A stretch of 37,722 bases of DNA from an uncultured Planctomycetaceae bacterium (lineage in GTDB: Bacteria > Planctomycetota > Planctomycetia > Planctomycetales > Planctomycetaceae), in NCBI GenBank assembly GCA_903871805.1, contig CAIQIE010000025.1:1-37722 (forward strand). The letters run 5' to 3'. Positions 8,259 through 16,744 of the stretch are shown one piece after another. The position numbers were made by a program, and so were the translations under genes. Numbering within the stretch: the first letter of the stretch is position 1; every line of letters starts with the position of its first letter. The notes below the pieces were generated by a model. It ran no database searches, had not been told where the DNA came from, and saw only the letters and a program-made list of their open reading frames with translations.

Positions 8259-9337
8259 AGGTACTTTCCTCCAGCGAAAACAGGCACCCAATGACTTTTG
8301 GTGTCGTTCATTCGGTCATCCGAGGAATTGTTCCGGTTGTCTGCTCCATATGCAGACGACACCCGGTCCACGAACTGAGGGGAAGATATACAGGTTTTAC
8401 CAAACTGTGTAAACCCGTCCCTGCCAGACAAACTTCCCCAGTTTTTCAAGGTTGCTGGAGACTTGCCAGTTTCGAAAGATTGCAAAAATTGCCGTAAAAA
8501 ACACGATCTTGCAGATGCCGGGGAATTCTTTAAGGGGCCACACCGACCACGTTGCCGGCGAAATGGCACAAAGCTGACGGAAATTTCGTTGGAAATCCCC
8601 GGCCTCAGGAATGGCCCCAAACCACAACCCCTGACTTTTCGACCTCGAAAGGTGACCACGGGCACGGCAGAAGAGCACGTCTTTGCAGAAACACCAGCAA
8701 AGTACTGCGGTCGTTTGCGGCAGGATTGGCGGACGAATTCGGGTCGGAATGAGTCTGGTCGCAAGACCGACCATGGACGCAGAAGTCAGTCTGGATGACA
8801 AATGCAGATCCCCTGATTTATAAGACATTTGAAATGCGTGGCCACAATGCAGTTCGCGTTCTGTCTCGGTCAGTTCGCCGAAACACTTATGCACCTCCCC
8901 GCTGGCTTGGTGACGGCGAAAAATTGAGGGATTGGGCTCATCTGTCGCCGAGCATCAGTTTGGCCCGGGCATCAACATGGCTCAAACTTTCCTGAGACCT
9001 TACAGCGCTTTCATTCTCCGCAATCGCAAGGAACTCCCTTCGGACTTTGCGAAAAGCCTGCTCCCTCCAGCAGTCGCGATCTGAAGGCCGTGTGAATAGC
9101 AAGTTCGCCGCAAGTGTTTCCAGTAACCTGACCGCCGGCACTCAGCTGAAATGGCCGCCTGATTTCTATGGTCTTTTCCTTGTGGCGTTCGGCGTACATC
9201 GGCCTCAAAATTCCGGATTGCCATTTCGTTTTGCTCTGTTATTTGCTGACAGCGAGCGCTATGACAGCGGCGTGACAGGGACGCTCAATACGCAGGCGAT
9301 GACTCTTTCCGGGGCACCTGAAACTGCAGGGGAGTCC
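8259..9337. other. Large gene-free stretch upstream of acpP
   Basis: About 1.08 kb between the divergent acpP and the small gene at 9338. The open frames in it lack composition or motifs that I can accept as coding. Besides the promoter candidate at 8385-8413 it has a short hairpin TGGTCG-N6-CGACCA at 8756-8773. I cannot exclude an unannotated small RNA. Confidence 0.4.
8385..8413 (-). promoter_or_regulatory. Candidate sigma70-type promoter for acpP-fabF
   Basis: On the minus strand, TTTACA (8413-8408) and TATATC (8390-8385) are separated by 17 bp. The first matches the -35 consensus at 5 of 6 positions, the second the -10 at 4 of 6. It lies about 130 bp upstream of the acpP GTG. Prediction by eye only. 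Confidence 0.35.
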
Positions 9338-9541
9338 ATGAGTGACGAACTTGCACGAATTCTGCTGACAGTGAAATTCGATCCGGTTGGTGAATCCCGA
9401 GCGAACAAACTGCCCGCCAACGCTTGCGAAGGTGCGTTGTCTGCCGACAAACAGGCCGAGATTGATGCGCATCTGCGAGTCGGCCGAATCATGGCAGGCC
9501 TGCGGCTTCGGGATCGAAAAACACTGGGCCGTAAGGCATGA
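9338..9541 (+). CDS. Small hypothetical protein
   Basis: A 67-residue predicted protein starting MSDELARILL and containing GALSADKQAEIDAHLRVGRIMAGLRLRDRKTLG. The second half resembles a small planctomycete protein type with the pattern 'L-(S/T)-x-x-E-x-x-E-I-x-A-(Y/H)-x-x-V-G-x-(L/I)-x-x-L-(K/R)-x-x-x-R-x-x-L', usually of unknown function. AGGGGAG lies just before the ATG at 9338. The frame is open upstream to 9047, but that part does not look coding. No partner gene follows. It may be an isolated or decaying copy; recognition is from memory of a pattern and is modest. Confidence 0.45.
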   Translation: MSDELARILLTVKFDPVGESRANKLPANACEGALSADKQAEIDAHLRVGRIMAGLRLRDRKTLGRKA

Positions 9542-9772
9542 AGCAGTCGCCGTCGATCAGGGTTTAATGAGCGTAGCCGCGGCACATCCGAGTCTCCCCT
9601 GTAGGCCGCTTTGAACGCGTGGCTTCCATTTCAAGTCGATCGCGGGCCCTGCTGCAAAAAGTGGCTGACTAAATTCGCGTGGTGGATACGGTCTCCGTGG
9701 CGGCCTCGCACCGAGGCTCGCTGTGCAGGCGGCACCAGAAGCCGTCCTTGCCTCTGGCACAAGGCTGATCGC

Positions 9773-9803
9773 AAATCCCTTCCTAAAAACACTTTAGGGA
9801 TTT
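9773..9803. repeat. 8-bp inverted repeat next to the palindrome array
   Basis: AAATCCCT (9773-9780) and AGGGATTT (9796-9803) form a perfect 8-bp stem with a 15-nt loop; inside it CCTAAA/TTTAGG can pair in an alternative shorter hairpin. It abuts the first GTGCCAGGCAC unit and may be part of the same element. Confidence 0.5.
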
Positions 9804-9860
9804 AGGTGCCAGGCACCTTGTGTCTGAGTGCCAGGCACCTTGTATCCGAGTGCCAGGCAC
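9804..9860. repeat. Tandem array of three GTGCCAGGCAC palindromes, 22-bp period
   Basis: The 11-bp palindrome GTGCC-A-GGCAC occurs at 9806-9816, 9828-9838 and 9850-9860, exactly 22 bp apart. The first copy extends to the 15-bp palindrome AGGTGCCAGGCACCT (9804-9818). Spacers (CTTGTGTCTGA, CTTGTATCCGA) are also similar, so the unit is a true 22-bp repeat. The third copy runs into a T-tract and G-run. It could be an operator cluster placed on one helix face, or a REP-like interspersed element. Confidence 0.75.
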
Positions 9861-10160
9861 TTTTTTGGGGGAATACGCGAGAGTGTTTCGAGGATTCACC
9901 GGGAGAGAAAAGGCAGAATCCTCGCCAGAAAGCGCACGGCCGGTTCTGTTAGCAGGATCAAGAGGATGGTCCAGGCGGGATGTCGGGGAACACAAACTGG
10001 GGAAGGATTCTTCAGTTGCTGATTGCAGCAGCAATGAATGCCGTTCAGAATGCGTGTTTCCGTTCGGCGTTCTGAGCGACATCGCGCCGGGCTGTTTCCG
10101 CTGACTGCTGATTGGAACTATCTGGAATTTTTTGGAAATGTTCTGCCGGAGCTTAACCCT

Positions 10161-10847
10161 ATGCTGCTTTCCCGCCTGTTGTTGACATTCGTCTCGATCT
10201 ATTCGTTGACTGGTACAGCGACTGCGCAGCAGTACACGGATCTGCTGAAGGGCCGTAGTATGTCGCAGTGGATGCTGCCCAGCGGTGAGGACGTCCAGGC
10301 GGGCTGGTCATTTGATCCCGATGGAACTCTGCATCTTGTCGGCAAGGGTGACAACATCATCACGAAGGAAGATTTTGGGGATTTCGATCTGTGGTTTGAG
10401 TATCGAATTTCGGCGAAGGGGAATAGCGGGATCAAGTATCGCGTCATGAAATACGGCAATTCCTGGCTGGGTTGTGAGTATCAGATTCAGGACGACTCTG
10501 CATTTCCCAACCTGTCGGCTGAACATTACACAGCGTCGCTTTATGACCTGTTTGACATTACCAGTCCGGTTCTGAAGCGAAATTACATCAATGTGGACCA
10601 ATTCAGTGTGGGACGGATCATCGTTCAGAATCACCGCATTCGCCACTGGATGAATGGCAACCTGATCATCGATGAACGCGATGATTCTCAGCGTTTTACG
10701 GATGCAGTGACCAACAGCAAGTTTAAGGGTCAGGAAGGCTTTGGTCAGAACAGTGTTGGTAAGCTGATGCTGACGGATCATGGCAGCGAAGTCTGGTATC
10801 GGAATGTTTATATTCGTCGTCTGGACGGTCGCGCGGCGGTCCGGTAG
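10161..10847 (+). CDS. Secreted DUF1080 (3-keto-disaccharide hydrolase-like) protein
   Basis: A 228-residue exported protein: the N terminus MLLSRLLLTFVSIYSLTGTA is a signal peptide, cleaved probably near TATAQQ. The rest is one DUF1080 domain, a concanavalin-like jelly roll: an initial DLLKGRSMSQW, then DGTLHLVGKGDNIITKEDFGDFDLWFEYR, NSGIKYRV, GCEYQIQDD and a final VWYRNVYIRRL. DUF1080 domains are strongly expanded in Planctomycetes, and some hydrolyse 3-keto-glycosides. The ATG at 10161 is chosen because the signal sequence begins there and a GGAG lies 9 nt upstream; the frame is open to 10038. It is followed after 8 bp by a VTT-domain gene, so the two are probably co-transcribed. Confidence 0.85.
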   Translation: MLLSRLLLTFVSIYSLTGTATAQQYTDLLKGRSMSQWMLPSGEDVQAGWSFDPDGTLHLVGKGDNIITKEDFGDFDLWFEYRISAKGNSGIKYRVMKYGNSWLGCEYQIQDDSAFPNLSAEHYTASLYDLFDITSPVLKRNYINVDQFSVGRIIVQNHRIRHWMNGNLIIDERDDSQRFTDAVTNSKFKGQEGFGQNSVGKLMLTDHGSEVWYRNVYIRRLDGRAAVR

Positions 10848-10855
10848 AGGCCGTC

Positions 10856-11581
10856 GTGACAGGACAACACAAGTCAAACAGCGGCCAGGCAACGGATGGC
10901 TTGCGGTGGCTCAATTCTGCATGGATCTGGTGGCCAGTCGGGGCTGGAGCATTCGGATTTCTGGTCTGGGTGCTTGTGCGTCTGTGGCTTGTGTTGCGGA
11001 CGACGGACAGAAGTTCCGAGGCAATGATTGCGGCTCTGCGAATTTTCTTCGACGAGCTGGGGCCTTCGGGATCGATAGCGTATGTGCTGATCGTGGCGAT
11101 AGAGGTGGTTATCGCTCCGGTGCCAGGGCTAATACTGTATGCGCCGGGCGGTCTGGTATTTGGACCGTGGCTGGGAGGTCTTCTGGCACTTGCGGGAAAT
11201 ATGCTGGGAGCGGGTTTGGCCTGCGGCTTATCGCGTCGTCTGGGTTATCGCTGGATTGCCCGGATGGATCCGGCTGACCGCACCGGGGAACTTCGTGTTC
11301 GTCTGGAGCAGCGGGGATTTCTGGTCATCGCCATGCTGCGCATGAATCCGCTGACATCGTCGGATTTGATATCTTATGCCGCCGGCCTGACCAGTATTCC
11401 AATTCGGACCGTGGTGACGGGGACGGGAGTGGGTATTGCGCCACTGTGTTTTGCTCAGTCATGGCTGTCCGATGGGGTTTTTCGAGTCTGGCCGGGCCTG
11501 TTCTGGCCGCTCGCTCTGATTACTCCGGTCTATCTGGGTGTCGTCTTTTTTGTTCTTGTTCGACTGAGCCGAGCGAAGTGA
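10856..11581 (+). CDS. VTT/DedA-like (TVP38/TMEM64 family) membrane protein
   Basis: A 241-residue integral inner-membrane protein. Helices are visible near 25-47, 76-97, 100-124 and 205-237. The core VTT signature is present: VIAPVPGLILYAPGGLVFGPWLGGLLALAGNMLGAGLACGLSRRLG with the re-entrant P-rich loop, followed by the amphipathic RLEQRGFLVIAMLRMNPLTSSDLISYAAGLT stretch. DedA/VTT proteins are linked to lipid scrambling and membrane homeostasis. The start is GTG at 10856. It is 8 bp after the DUF1080 gene. Its last 123 bp are also coding on the opposite strand for the next gene's C terminus. Confidence 0.8.
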   Translation: MTGQHKSNSGQATDGLRWLNSAWIWWPVGAGAFGFLVWVLVRLWLVLRTTDRSSEAMIAALRIFFDELGPSGSIAYVLIVAIEVVIAPVPGLILYAPGGLVFGPWLGGLLALAGNMLGAGLACGLSRRLGYRWIARMDPADRTGELRVRLEQRGFLVIAMLRMNPLTSSDLISYAAGLTSIPIRTVVTGTGVGIAPLCFAQSWLSDGVFRVWPGLFWPLALITPVYLGVVFFVLVRLSRAK

Positions 11582-12913
11582 GAACCTGTCTTTGCGGCTC
11601 CACTGAGCGTAGGGCACAGGTCCAAGGAAAGCCTGATTTTCAAATGGGGCGTTGCGTCCAAGTTCGCTGATAAAGGGAGTCAGCAACAGAAAGACGCCAT
11701 AGGCCGCCAGCAGTGGGATCATCAGGAGTTTGATTCCGCGTCGCCAGAGTGTCCGTGCGGGCGTGCTTTGACGATTTCCCCGATACCATGCCCAGGCGAC
11801 AAGAATTCGTGCCGGATAGGTCAGCAGAATAAAGAAGGGTGTTAGTATCAGCAGAGCATCCGTCGGGGGCAGCCGAATTTTGCCGAGATACAGCGGAAAG
11901 GTCATCACGTACAGAAACAAGGTTGTGATCATCCATGTCATTGGGGCATTTCGAATGATTCGACGAACTGCCGATATGGAAAACACATCGCGAAACTTCC
12001 CGGTCACCACCTGCTGAACCTGAAGCATTGGCAGCCACGCGGCCACGGGAATCATCAGCAGCACGCCCAGAACGGAGAGCAACCCGAATACGGGCTGTTT
12101 GCGATCCGGGGCGGAGTAGGCAACAAGCAGGGACGTGGGAATAATCAGCCAGCAGATGGCCCCAAAGAAGGCGCGCAGACCGATCAGAAAATGTTGAATC
12201 GGCCTGAGCAGATTCAGGATGGCATTCAGGCCGTCGAAGAAGTCTTTCCGGCCGTCGGAGGTCAGCAGTGAATTTCGCAGCCACTTCAGATTTCGCAGAG
12301 GACGCAGAAAGCACGCGGCCGTACTGCCATTGAGAACGCTTAGCAGCAGATGCACGCCGATGACCCACTGCATGATGGTTAGCATCGTTTGAATCTGTAA
12401 TGTTCCCCGGTGCGTGGGCCCAAGAATCACCATCGCATCGTTCAGTCGTGTGGCCTGAATCCGAAGTGGCACGCAAAACAGCAGAGTAAAAAAGGCCAGT
12501 GTCCCCAGTCGGGAGGCGATGCGGAGCAGGGGAAAGCCGTCTCGAAGTCTTCCAGACAGCGCCACGCGCCGCTGTGGTTCGACGAGGTAACCCAGCGTCA
12601 GGATATTGAGTCCGGGAATTGCCGCAAGCACGGCCAGAACGAGGACCAGGCAGAGACTTCCGATCGCCAGTTTCAGGGACCACCAGAGGGAACGGAATGG
12701 TCGTCGAAAGCCCGGAAAACTGCCGGGCCCGATGTGTTTCAGGCGGCTTTCCAGCAGTTCATGCGAATCTGCACCGGTGTTTTCGGCATGAGAAAGACTC
12801 GCCGAAGAACCTGACTCCTTCGGAATGGTCGTGGATTCCCCAGCCACTGCTGTGATTGTCGGCGGGAATTCACCGGGATTGCCGTTGCTCGCTGGATCAT
12901 CGGACAGGCTCAT
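11459..12913 (-). CDS. Polytopic membrane protein of unknown function (DUF4013-like)
   Basis: A 484-residue protein with a long Ser/Glu-rich N-terminal tail (about 75 residues), then a hydrophobic core. Helices are seen in LWWSLKLAIGSLCLVLVLAVLAAIPGLNILTLGYL, LGTLAFFTLLFCVPL, TIMQWVIGVHLLLSVL, FGAICWLIIPTSLLVAY, LLSVLGVLLMIPVAAWLPM, MTWMITTLFLYVMTFPLYL, ALLILTPFFILLTYPA and LLMIPLLAAYGVFLLLT. The GYLVEPQRR and ARILVAWAWYRG motifs recur in planctomycete DUF4013-type proteins; function unknown. The C terminus is basic and hydrophilic and is encoded antisense to the VTT gene. Start: the ATG at 12913 with AGGAG 5 nt upstream; a GTG two codons earlier overlaps this ribosome site. Its ATG overlaps the stop of the small Cys-rich ORF (ATGA). 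Confidence 0.7.
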   Translation of the reverse strand: MSLSDDPASNGNPGEFPPTITAVAGESTTIPKESGSSASLSHAENTGADSHELLESRLKHIGPGSFPGFRRPFRSLWWSLKLAIGSLCLVLVLAVLAAIPGLNILTLGYLVEPQRRVALSGRLRDGFPLLRIASRLGTLAFFTLLFCVPLRIQATRLNDAMVILGPTHRGTLQIQTMLTIMQWVIGVHLLLSVLNGSTAACFLRPLRNLKWLRNSLLTSDGRKDFFDGLNAILNLLRPIQHFLIGLRAFFGAICWLIIPTSLLVAYSAPDRKQPVFGLLSVLGVLLMIPVAAWLPMLQVQQVVTGKFRDVFSISAVRRIIRNAPMTWMITTLFLYVMTFPLYLGKIRLPPTDALLILTPFFILLTYPARILVAWAWYRGNRQSTPARTLWRRGIKLLMIPLLAAYGVFLLLTPFISELGRNAPFENQAFLGPVPYAQWSRKDRFSLRSAQSNKNKKDDTQIDRSNQSERPEQARPDSKNPIGQP

Positions 12914-13146
12914 GCGCACTCCTGTTTGGAAAAACGCAGGCAGGTCTGGATAGTGGTAACGACCTTAGTCGCAGGATGCTGCGGGGCGATTTTGCTCTGC
13001 CGACTGGCAGATTTCGTGGGCCCGAGAGCATAACAGGACTCCGAAGGAGAAGCACAGATTTGTTGTTTTTCTGCGCAGGCGTTGCAGCGGCCGAAATCGC
13101 AGGATTCGTAATATACACAGTTCGCCACCACGTCGCGCTGCTGCAT
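12910..13146 (-). CDS. Possible small Cys-rich protein coupled to the membrane protein
   Basis: A 78-residue reading frame, MQQRDVVANCVYYESCDFG..., with Cys clusters C-x6-C-x4-C-x2-C and more Cys near the end (SESCYALG, QTCLRFSKQECA). The spacing suggests a metal (zinc or Fe-S) knuckle. Its TGA overlaps the ATG of the downstream membrane-protein gene (ATGA), a sign of translational coupling. No strong ribosome site is seen before the chosen ATG at 13146; the frame is open to 13347, but that part looks non-coding. I do not recognise the family. It could be a chance frame. Confidence 0.4.
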   Translation of the reverse strand: MQQRDVVANCVYYESCDFGRCNACAEKQQICASPSESCYALGPTKSASRQSKIAPQHPATKVVTTIQTCLRFSKQECA

Positions 13147-13561
13147 GTGCCCACTGGCGAGCAGATTGCCAGTACAGCAGTTCCGAAGACCCGGCAAGCG
13201 GGGCAACACACTGTGGATAGCCGGGTTGTTCGCCAAATCCCGGGAAATATTCGAATTCCCGCGGTATCTGTTTCCAGGAATTGAATTTCTCTGGCGAATG
13301 ACTGGCAAATGTGTTTCACTATGAGCCGGCTTCAAGGCGCTCCCCAAAGGATGTATTCAACGTCTCTCAGCGTGGTGATTCAGCATGGTGATTCGGTAAC
13401 GCCGGCGTTTCCTCCGCTGCAGTCAAACGAACCATCGCAGTGGCGGCACTGGAAGTAGACTCTGAAAATCGTTCGGTAGAGTGACCAAGGGTGTGGATGC
13501 TGATCGGAATGTTCCGTAACTACTCCGCCACGCCTCCTCAGCAATTGTCAGGAAACATGCC
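13147..13561. other. Gene-free stretch upstream of the DUF1549 gene
   Basis: No gene recognised in about 415 bp. It contains a perfect 12-bp palindrome AACGCCGGCGTT at 13398-13409, directly preceded by two copies of TGGTGATTC at 13373-13381 and 13386-13394 (13-bp step). These might be a regulator site for the gene at 13562. Confidence 0.4.
13398..13409. promoter_or_regulatory. 12-bp perfect palindrome with adjacent direct repeats
   Basis: AACGCCGGCGTT is a perfect dyad located about 150 bp upstream of the DUF1549 gene; TGGTGATTC is repeated twice just before it (13373-13394). Candidate operator only. Confidence 0.3.
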
Positions 13562-15235
13562 GTGCGTCTTGCTCACATTTTTTCCATTGCGGTCCTTGTA
13601 CTGCTGATCACTGCAGCCATTCGCACAGCGAGCAGCGTGAACACGGCGATTGGTCCCCCCGCTGTGGACTCAGAAATTGCAGGGCTGGACGCAGCAGTGG
13701 CGCGACTGAACGCCTGGTTTCAGAAACGCTGGGAAGAAGAAGGCATACTTCCTGCGGCACCTGCGGATGAGCTGACTGTGTTCCGCCGCATGTCTCTGGC
13801 ACTGTTCGGAGCGGTACCATCCCTGGAAGAGATCCGGGCCTTTGAACAGGACACTGAGTCTGGTCGCATACCCCGCTGGATTGCGTTGATGCTGAAGGAC
13901 CCCCGTTACAGTGACTACATTGCGGATCGTTTGTCACGGAGTCTGGTGGGTGTCGAGCAGGGCCCGTTTATCATCTTTCGCAGAGATCGGCTGACAGACT
14001 GGCTATCCGAGCAACTTCAGCGCGATGTCTCATGGAGTCAGATGACACGGGACCTGATTGCAGCAGAAGGCTTGTGGACTGACCATCCCGCGGCAAACTT
14101 CATCACGATCGCCCGAATGGAGAACGAGGAGCTGGACGAGAATAAACTGGCTGGACGAACGGTTCGCACCTTTCTGGGCCAGCGCATCGACTGTGCTCAG
14201 TGCCACGACCACCCCTTTGACGAACACTGGAAGCAGAAGGATTTTGACGGCCTTGCGGCATGGTACTGTCAGGCCGATGTCAGTTTTGCGGGGGTTTCAG
14301 ATTCCCCACTGGACAAGCAGAAGCAGCCGGTTGTCTATCGTGTGACACCGCCGGGAAAGGACGTCGCGGACGCTCGTGTAATTCCTCCTGCGGTTCCTTT
14401 TCACGAAGAATGGCTGTCCGAAACGGGAACCCTGCGTCGTCGTCTTGCAGACTGGGTGACACATCCGGACAACAAGCGATTTGAACGTGCGATTGCCAAT
14501 CGAATCTGGGGATTAATGTTTGGAAAACCCCTGCATAGTCCGGTCGATGATCTGCCGCATCCCGAGGGGGCATCGGAAGACGCTCTGGACATTCTTGGGC
14601 AGGAGTTTCGTCGTCGGGACGAGCGATTGAGCGTGCTGATTTCCATAATTGCACTTTCGGCCCCATTTCAGTGTTCTTCAGAATCGCCGTCAGTCACTGA
14701 CGCGGACTATCGCAGGCAGGCAGAATCGTGGGCGATATTTCCGCTGGTGCGATTGCGACCGGAACAGGTAATCGGATCGCTGTTTCAGGCTGGCCGGGTG
14801 CGGATGGTCAACCAGAATTCTCATCCACTGACACGGCTGCAGAAACTGACTTTGGAAAATGATTTTGTGCAGGAGTATGGGGACGCAGGAGAGGACGAGT
14901 TGATTCCTCAGACCGGCACGATTTCACAGACGCTGCTGAAGATGAACGGTCGCTTTTCGCAGGAACTTGCCAAAGTGGACCTGTTGACGGGACCATCGCA
15001 AATCCTGAACCTTTCTGCCGATGATGGATCCATCGTTGATAATGCCTTTCTGATGTGTCTGACGCGTCGTCCGTCGCAGGAAGAGCGACTGACATTTCTG
15101 AATCAGCTTCAGGGGTTGCATCACGCAGACGCTGCAGTGCCAGCCAAGGCCATCGATCAGCAACAGCGGGCGGAAATTGTCGAAGATCTGTTCTGGGCCC
15201 TGTTCAACAGTCCGGAGTTCTCATGGAATCACTGA
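13562..15235 (+). CDS. DUF1549/DUF1553 domain protein (planctomycete-type, exported)
   Basis: A 557-residue exported protein: an N-terminal hydrophobic signal (AHIFSIAVLVLLITAAI), then DUF1549 (about residues 45-260) and DUF1553 (about 285-540). DUF1549 hallmarks are LTVFRRMSLALFGAVPSLEEIRAF and RTFLGQRIDCAQCHDHPFDEHWKQKDF, with a heme-c-like CAQCH at Cys211-His215. DUF1553 shows LADWVTHPDNKRFERAIANRIWGLMFGKPL and LPHPEGASEDALDIL. Unlike many relatives it lacks an N-terminal PSCyt1 cytochrome domain. The start is GTG at 13562 with AGGAAA about 8 nt upstream. It overlaps the following DUF1501 gene by 13 bp, the usual conserved pairing. Function unknown in the literature known to me; often proposed to act on sulfated or complex polysaccharides. 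Confidence 0.9.
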   Translation: MRLAHIFSIAVLVLLITAAIRTASSVNTAIGPPAVDSEIAGLDAAVARLNAWFQKRWEEEGILPAAPADELTVFRRMSLALFGAVPSLEEIRAFEQDTESGRIPRWIALMLKDPRYSDYIADRLSRSLVGVEQGPFIIFRRDRLTDWLSEQLQRDVSWSQMTRDLIAAEGLWTDHPAANFITIARMENEELDENKLAGRTVRTFLGQRIDCAQCHDHPFDEHWKQKDFDGLAAWYCQADVSFAGVSDSPLDKQKQPVVYRVTPPGKDVADARVIPPAVPFHEEWLSETGTLRRRLADWVTHPDNKRFERAIANRIWGLMFGKPLHSPVDDLPHPEGASEDALDILGQEFRRRDERLSVLISIIALSAPFQCSSESPSVTDADYRRQAESWAIFPLVRLRPEQVIGSLFQAGRVRMVNQNSHPLTRLQKLTLENDFVQEYGDAGEDELIPQTGTISQTLLKMNGRFSQELAKVDLLTGPSQILNLSADDGSIVDNAFLMCLTRRPSQEERLTFLNQLQGLHHADAAVPAKAIDQQQRAEIVEDLFWALFNSPEFSWNH

Positions 15236-16512
15236 CAATGGATCGTCGATATCTGCTGCAAGGACTGACGACAGCAGGATTATCTTTCTGTCTTCCCGCG
15301 TTGTCTGCCCGAGCGGCACAGCGGCGAGGCTGGGAGCGTCCGCGATCACTGATTGTGCTGTGGATGAACGGTGGCATGAGTCAGCTGGAGACCTGGGATC
15401 CGCACCCCGGCACGCCTTCCGGGGGTGAAGTCAAAGATCTGGCGACGACGGCGGCGGATATTCGCATTTCCAGCCTGATGCCGCAGATGGCCGAGCAGAT
15501 GCATGAATGTCTCCTTCTTCGATCACTGACATCGAAAGAAGGCGATCATGAAGCGGGATCGGCTTTTGTTCGAACCGGATATCGACCTGAACCCACGCTG
15601 AAGTATCCCACGCTGGGGTCGATTATCGCTCATGAGCTTCCGCAGCCTGCTCTTGAGATTCCGCCTTATGTAGTACTGACGCCGCGAATTCCGGTGCCGG
15701 AAGGGGGTTATCTGGGCAATGAATGGAATGGGTTTCGTGTCTTTCAGCCGGGATCAGGAGTCTCGAATCTCAGCGCCAACGTTTCAGAATCCCGGCAGAC
15801 GCGGCGACTGGAGGGGCTTGATCTGGTCAGTCGTCAGTTCACCCGACAGCGGGGCTTTGCCGCCGGTGAAATTCTGCAGCAGGAAACCATGGGCCGCGCC
15901 TTGCAGATGATGCAGTCCGAACAGCGAAAAGCGTTTCAGCTTGAAGAAGAATCAGAGGCTATTCAGAACGCCTATGGGAGAACAGAATTCGGGCGGGGGT
16001 GTCTGGTGGCTCGGCGACTGGTCGAAACGGGAGTGCGGGCGGTGGAAGTGATGCTGCCGGGATTTGATACACACATCTCAAATCATCAGGGGCATATTAC
16101 ACAGTGTCAGATTCTTGACCCCGCCATGGCAACTCTGCTCCATGATTTGCGTCAGAGAGATTTGCTGCAATCCACGATTGTGCTGTGCATCAGCGAATTC
16201 GGGCGGACTCCGCGAATCAATCCGGCGGGTGGACGGGACCACTGGCCAGGCTGGTTTTCCTGTGTCGTTGCCGGCGGTGGCTTTCGAGAAGGAGCCGTGA
16301 TTGGGGCCACGCCATCGGACATTCCGTCCGGCGATCCGCCGATGCCCGAGAACCCTGTCAGCGTTCCTGAGTTGTATGCCACCATTCTGGCACTACTGGG
16401 TGTTGATGGCAGGAAGGAGATCATCACACCGATTGGACGCCCCATCAGATTTGTTGATGCACCGCCATCGGAATTAATGCTTCGGGATCCAGGGGTATTG
16501 AAAACGCTTTGA
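15223..16512 (+). CDS. DUF1501 domain protein (Tat-exported, sulfatase/phosphatase fold)
   Basis: A 429-residue protein. The N terminus MDRRYLLQGLTTAGLSFCLPALSARAA, five residues into the frame, is a Tat-type signal (RR followed by a hydrophobic stretch and AxA). The DUF1501 core belongs to the alkaline-phosphatase-like superfamily: SLIVLWMNGGMSQLETWDPHPG near the start, LLLRSLTSKEGDHEAGSAFVRTGY, VEVMLPGFDTHISNHQGH and STIVLCISEFGRTPRINPAGGRDHWPGWFSCVVAGGGF with Asp/His metal-ligand candidates. The start at 15223 has GGAG 5 nt upstream; the start at 15238 lacks a ribosome site. It overlaps the DUF1549/1553 gene, so the pair is co-translated. Confidence 0.9.
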   Translation: MESLTMDRRYLLQGLTTAGLSFCLPALSARAAQRRGWERPRSLIVLWMNGGMSQLETWDPHPGTPSGGEVKDLATTAADIRISSLMPQMAEQMHECLLLRSLTSKEGDHEAGSAFVRTGYRPEPTLKYPTLGSIIAHELPQPALEIPPYVVLTPRIPVPEGGYLGNEWNGFRVFQPGSGVSNLSANVSESRQTRRLEGLDLVSRQFTRQRGFAAGEILQQETMGRALQMMQSEQRKAFQLEEESEAIQNAYGRTEFGRGCLVARRLVETGVRAVEVMLPGFDTHISNHQGHITQCQILDPAMATLLHDLRQRDLLQSTIVLCISEFGRTPRINPAGGRDHWPGWFSCVVAGGGFREGAVIGATPSDIPSGDPPMPENPVSVPELYATILALLGVDGRKEIITPIGRPIRFVDAPPSELMLRDPGVLKTL

Positions 16513-16744
16513 ACGCTGGTTACCAGATGCAGCAATCGCCGAAAATCCTGCAGCCACAGATTGATGGTAGAACGAACAGATGAAAAATTCTAAAATCGAC
16601 CTGGAGAAACACACTTCTGGTGACGTAATCAGGTTGGCAAGCTGGAAAATTTCTCTGCCCAGCTCCTTAAATGTGATCATGTGACCATAGTGGTGAAAAT
16701 TTATTCAGTTTCATGAAGCAAGTTTTGAATATAACGTATCTCAG

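Larger units (their letters stand above)
9542..10160. other. Gene-free stretch holding the palindrome array
   Basis: No gene recognised in 619 bp upstream of the DUF1080 gene. The only structure seen is the inverted repeat at 9773-9803 and the tandem palindromes at 9804-9860. Short open frames here lack any recognisable protein pattern. Confidence 0.45.

Noticed and set aside
8237..8894. Minus-strand open frames of 165-175 residues upstream of acpP
   Set aside because: Composition and lack of any recognisable pattern; one of them overlaps the acpP start. Considered as possible rpmF or fab genes, but no motif fits.
9804..9860. Possible CRISPR array
   Set aside because: Units are only 22 bp with near-identical spacers and palindromic cores; no cas genes nearby.
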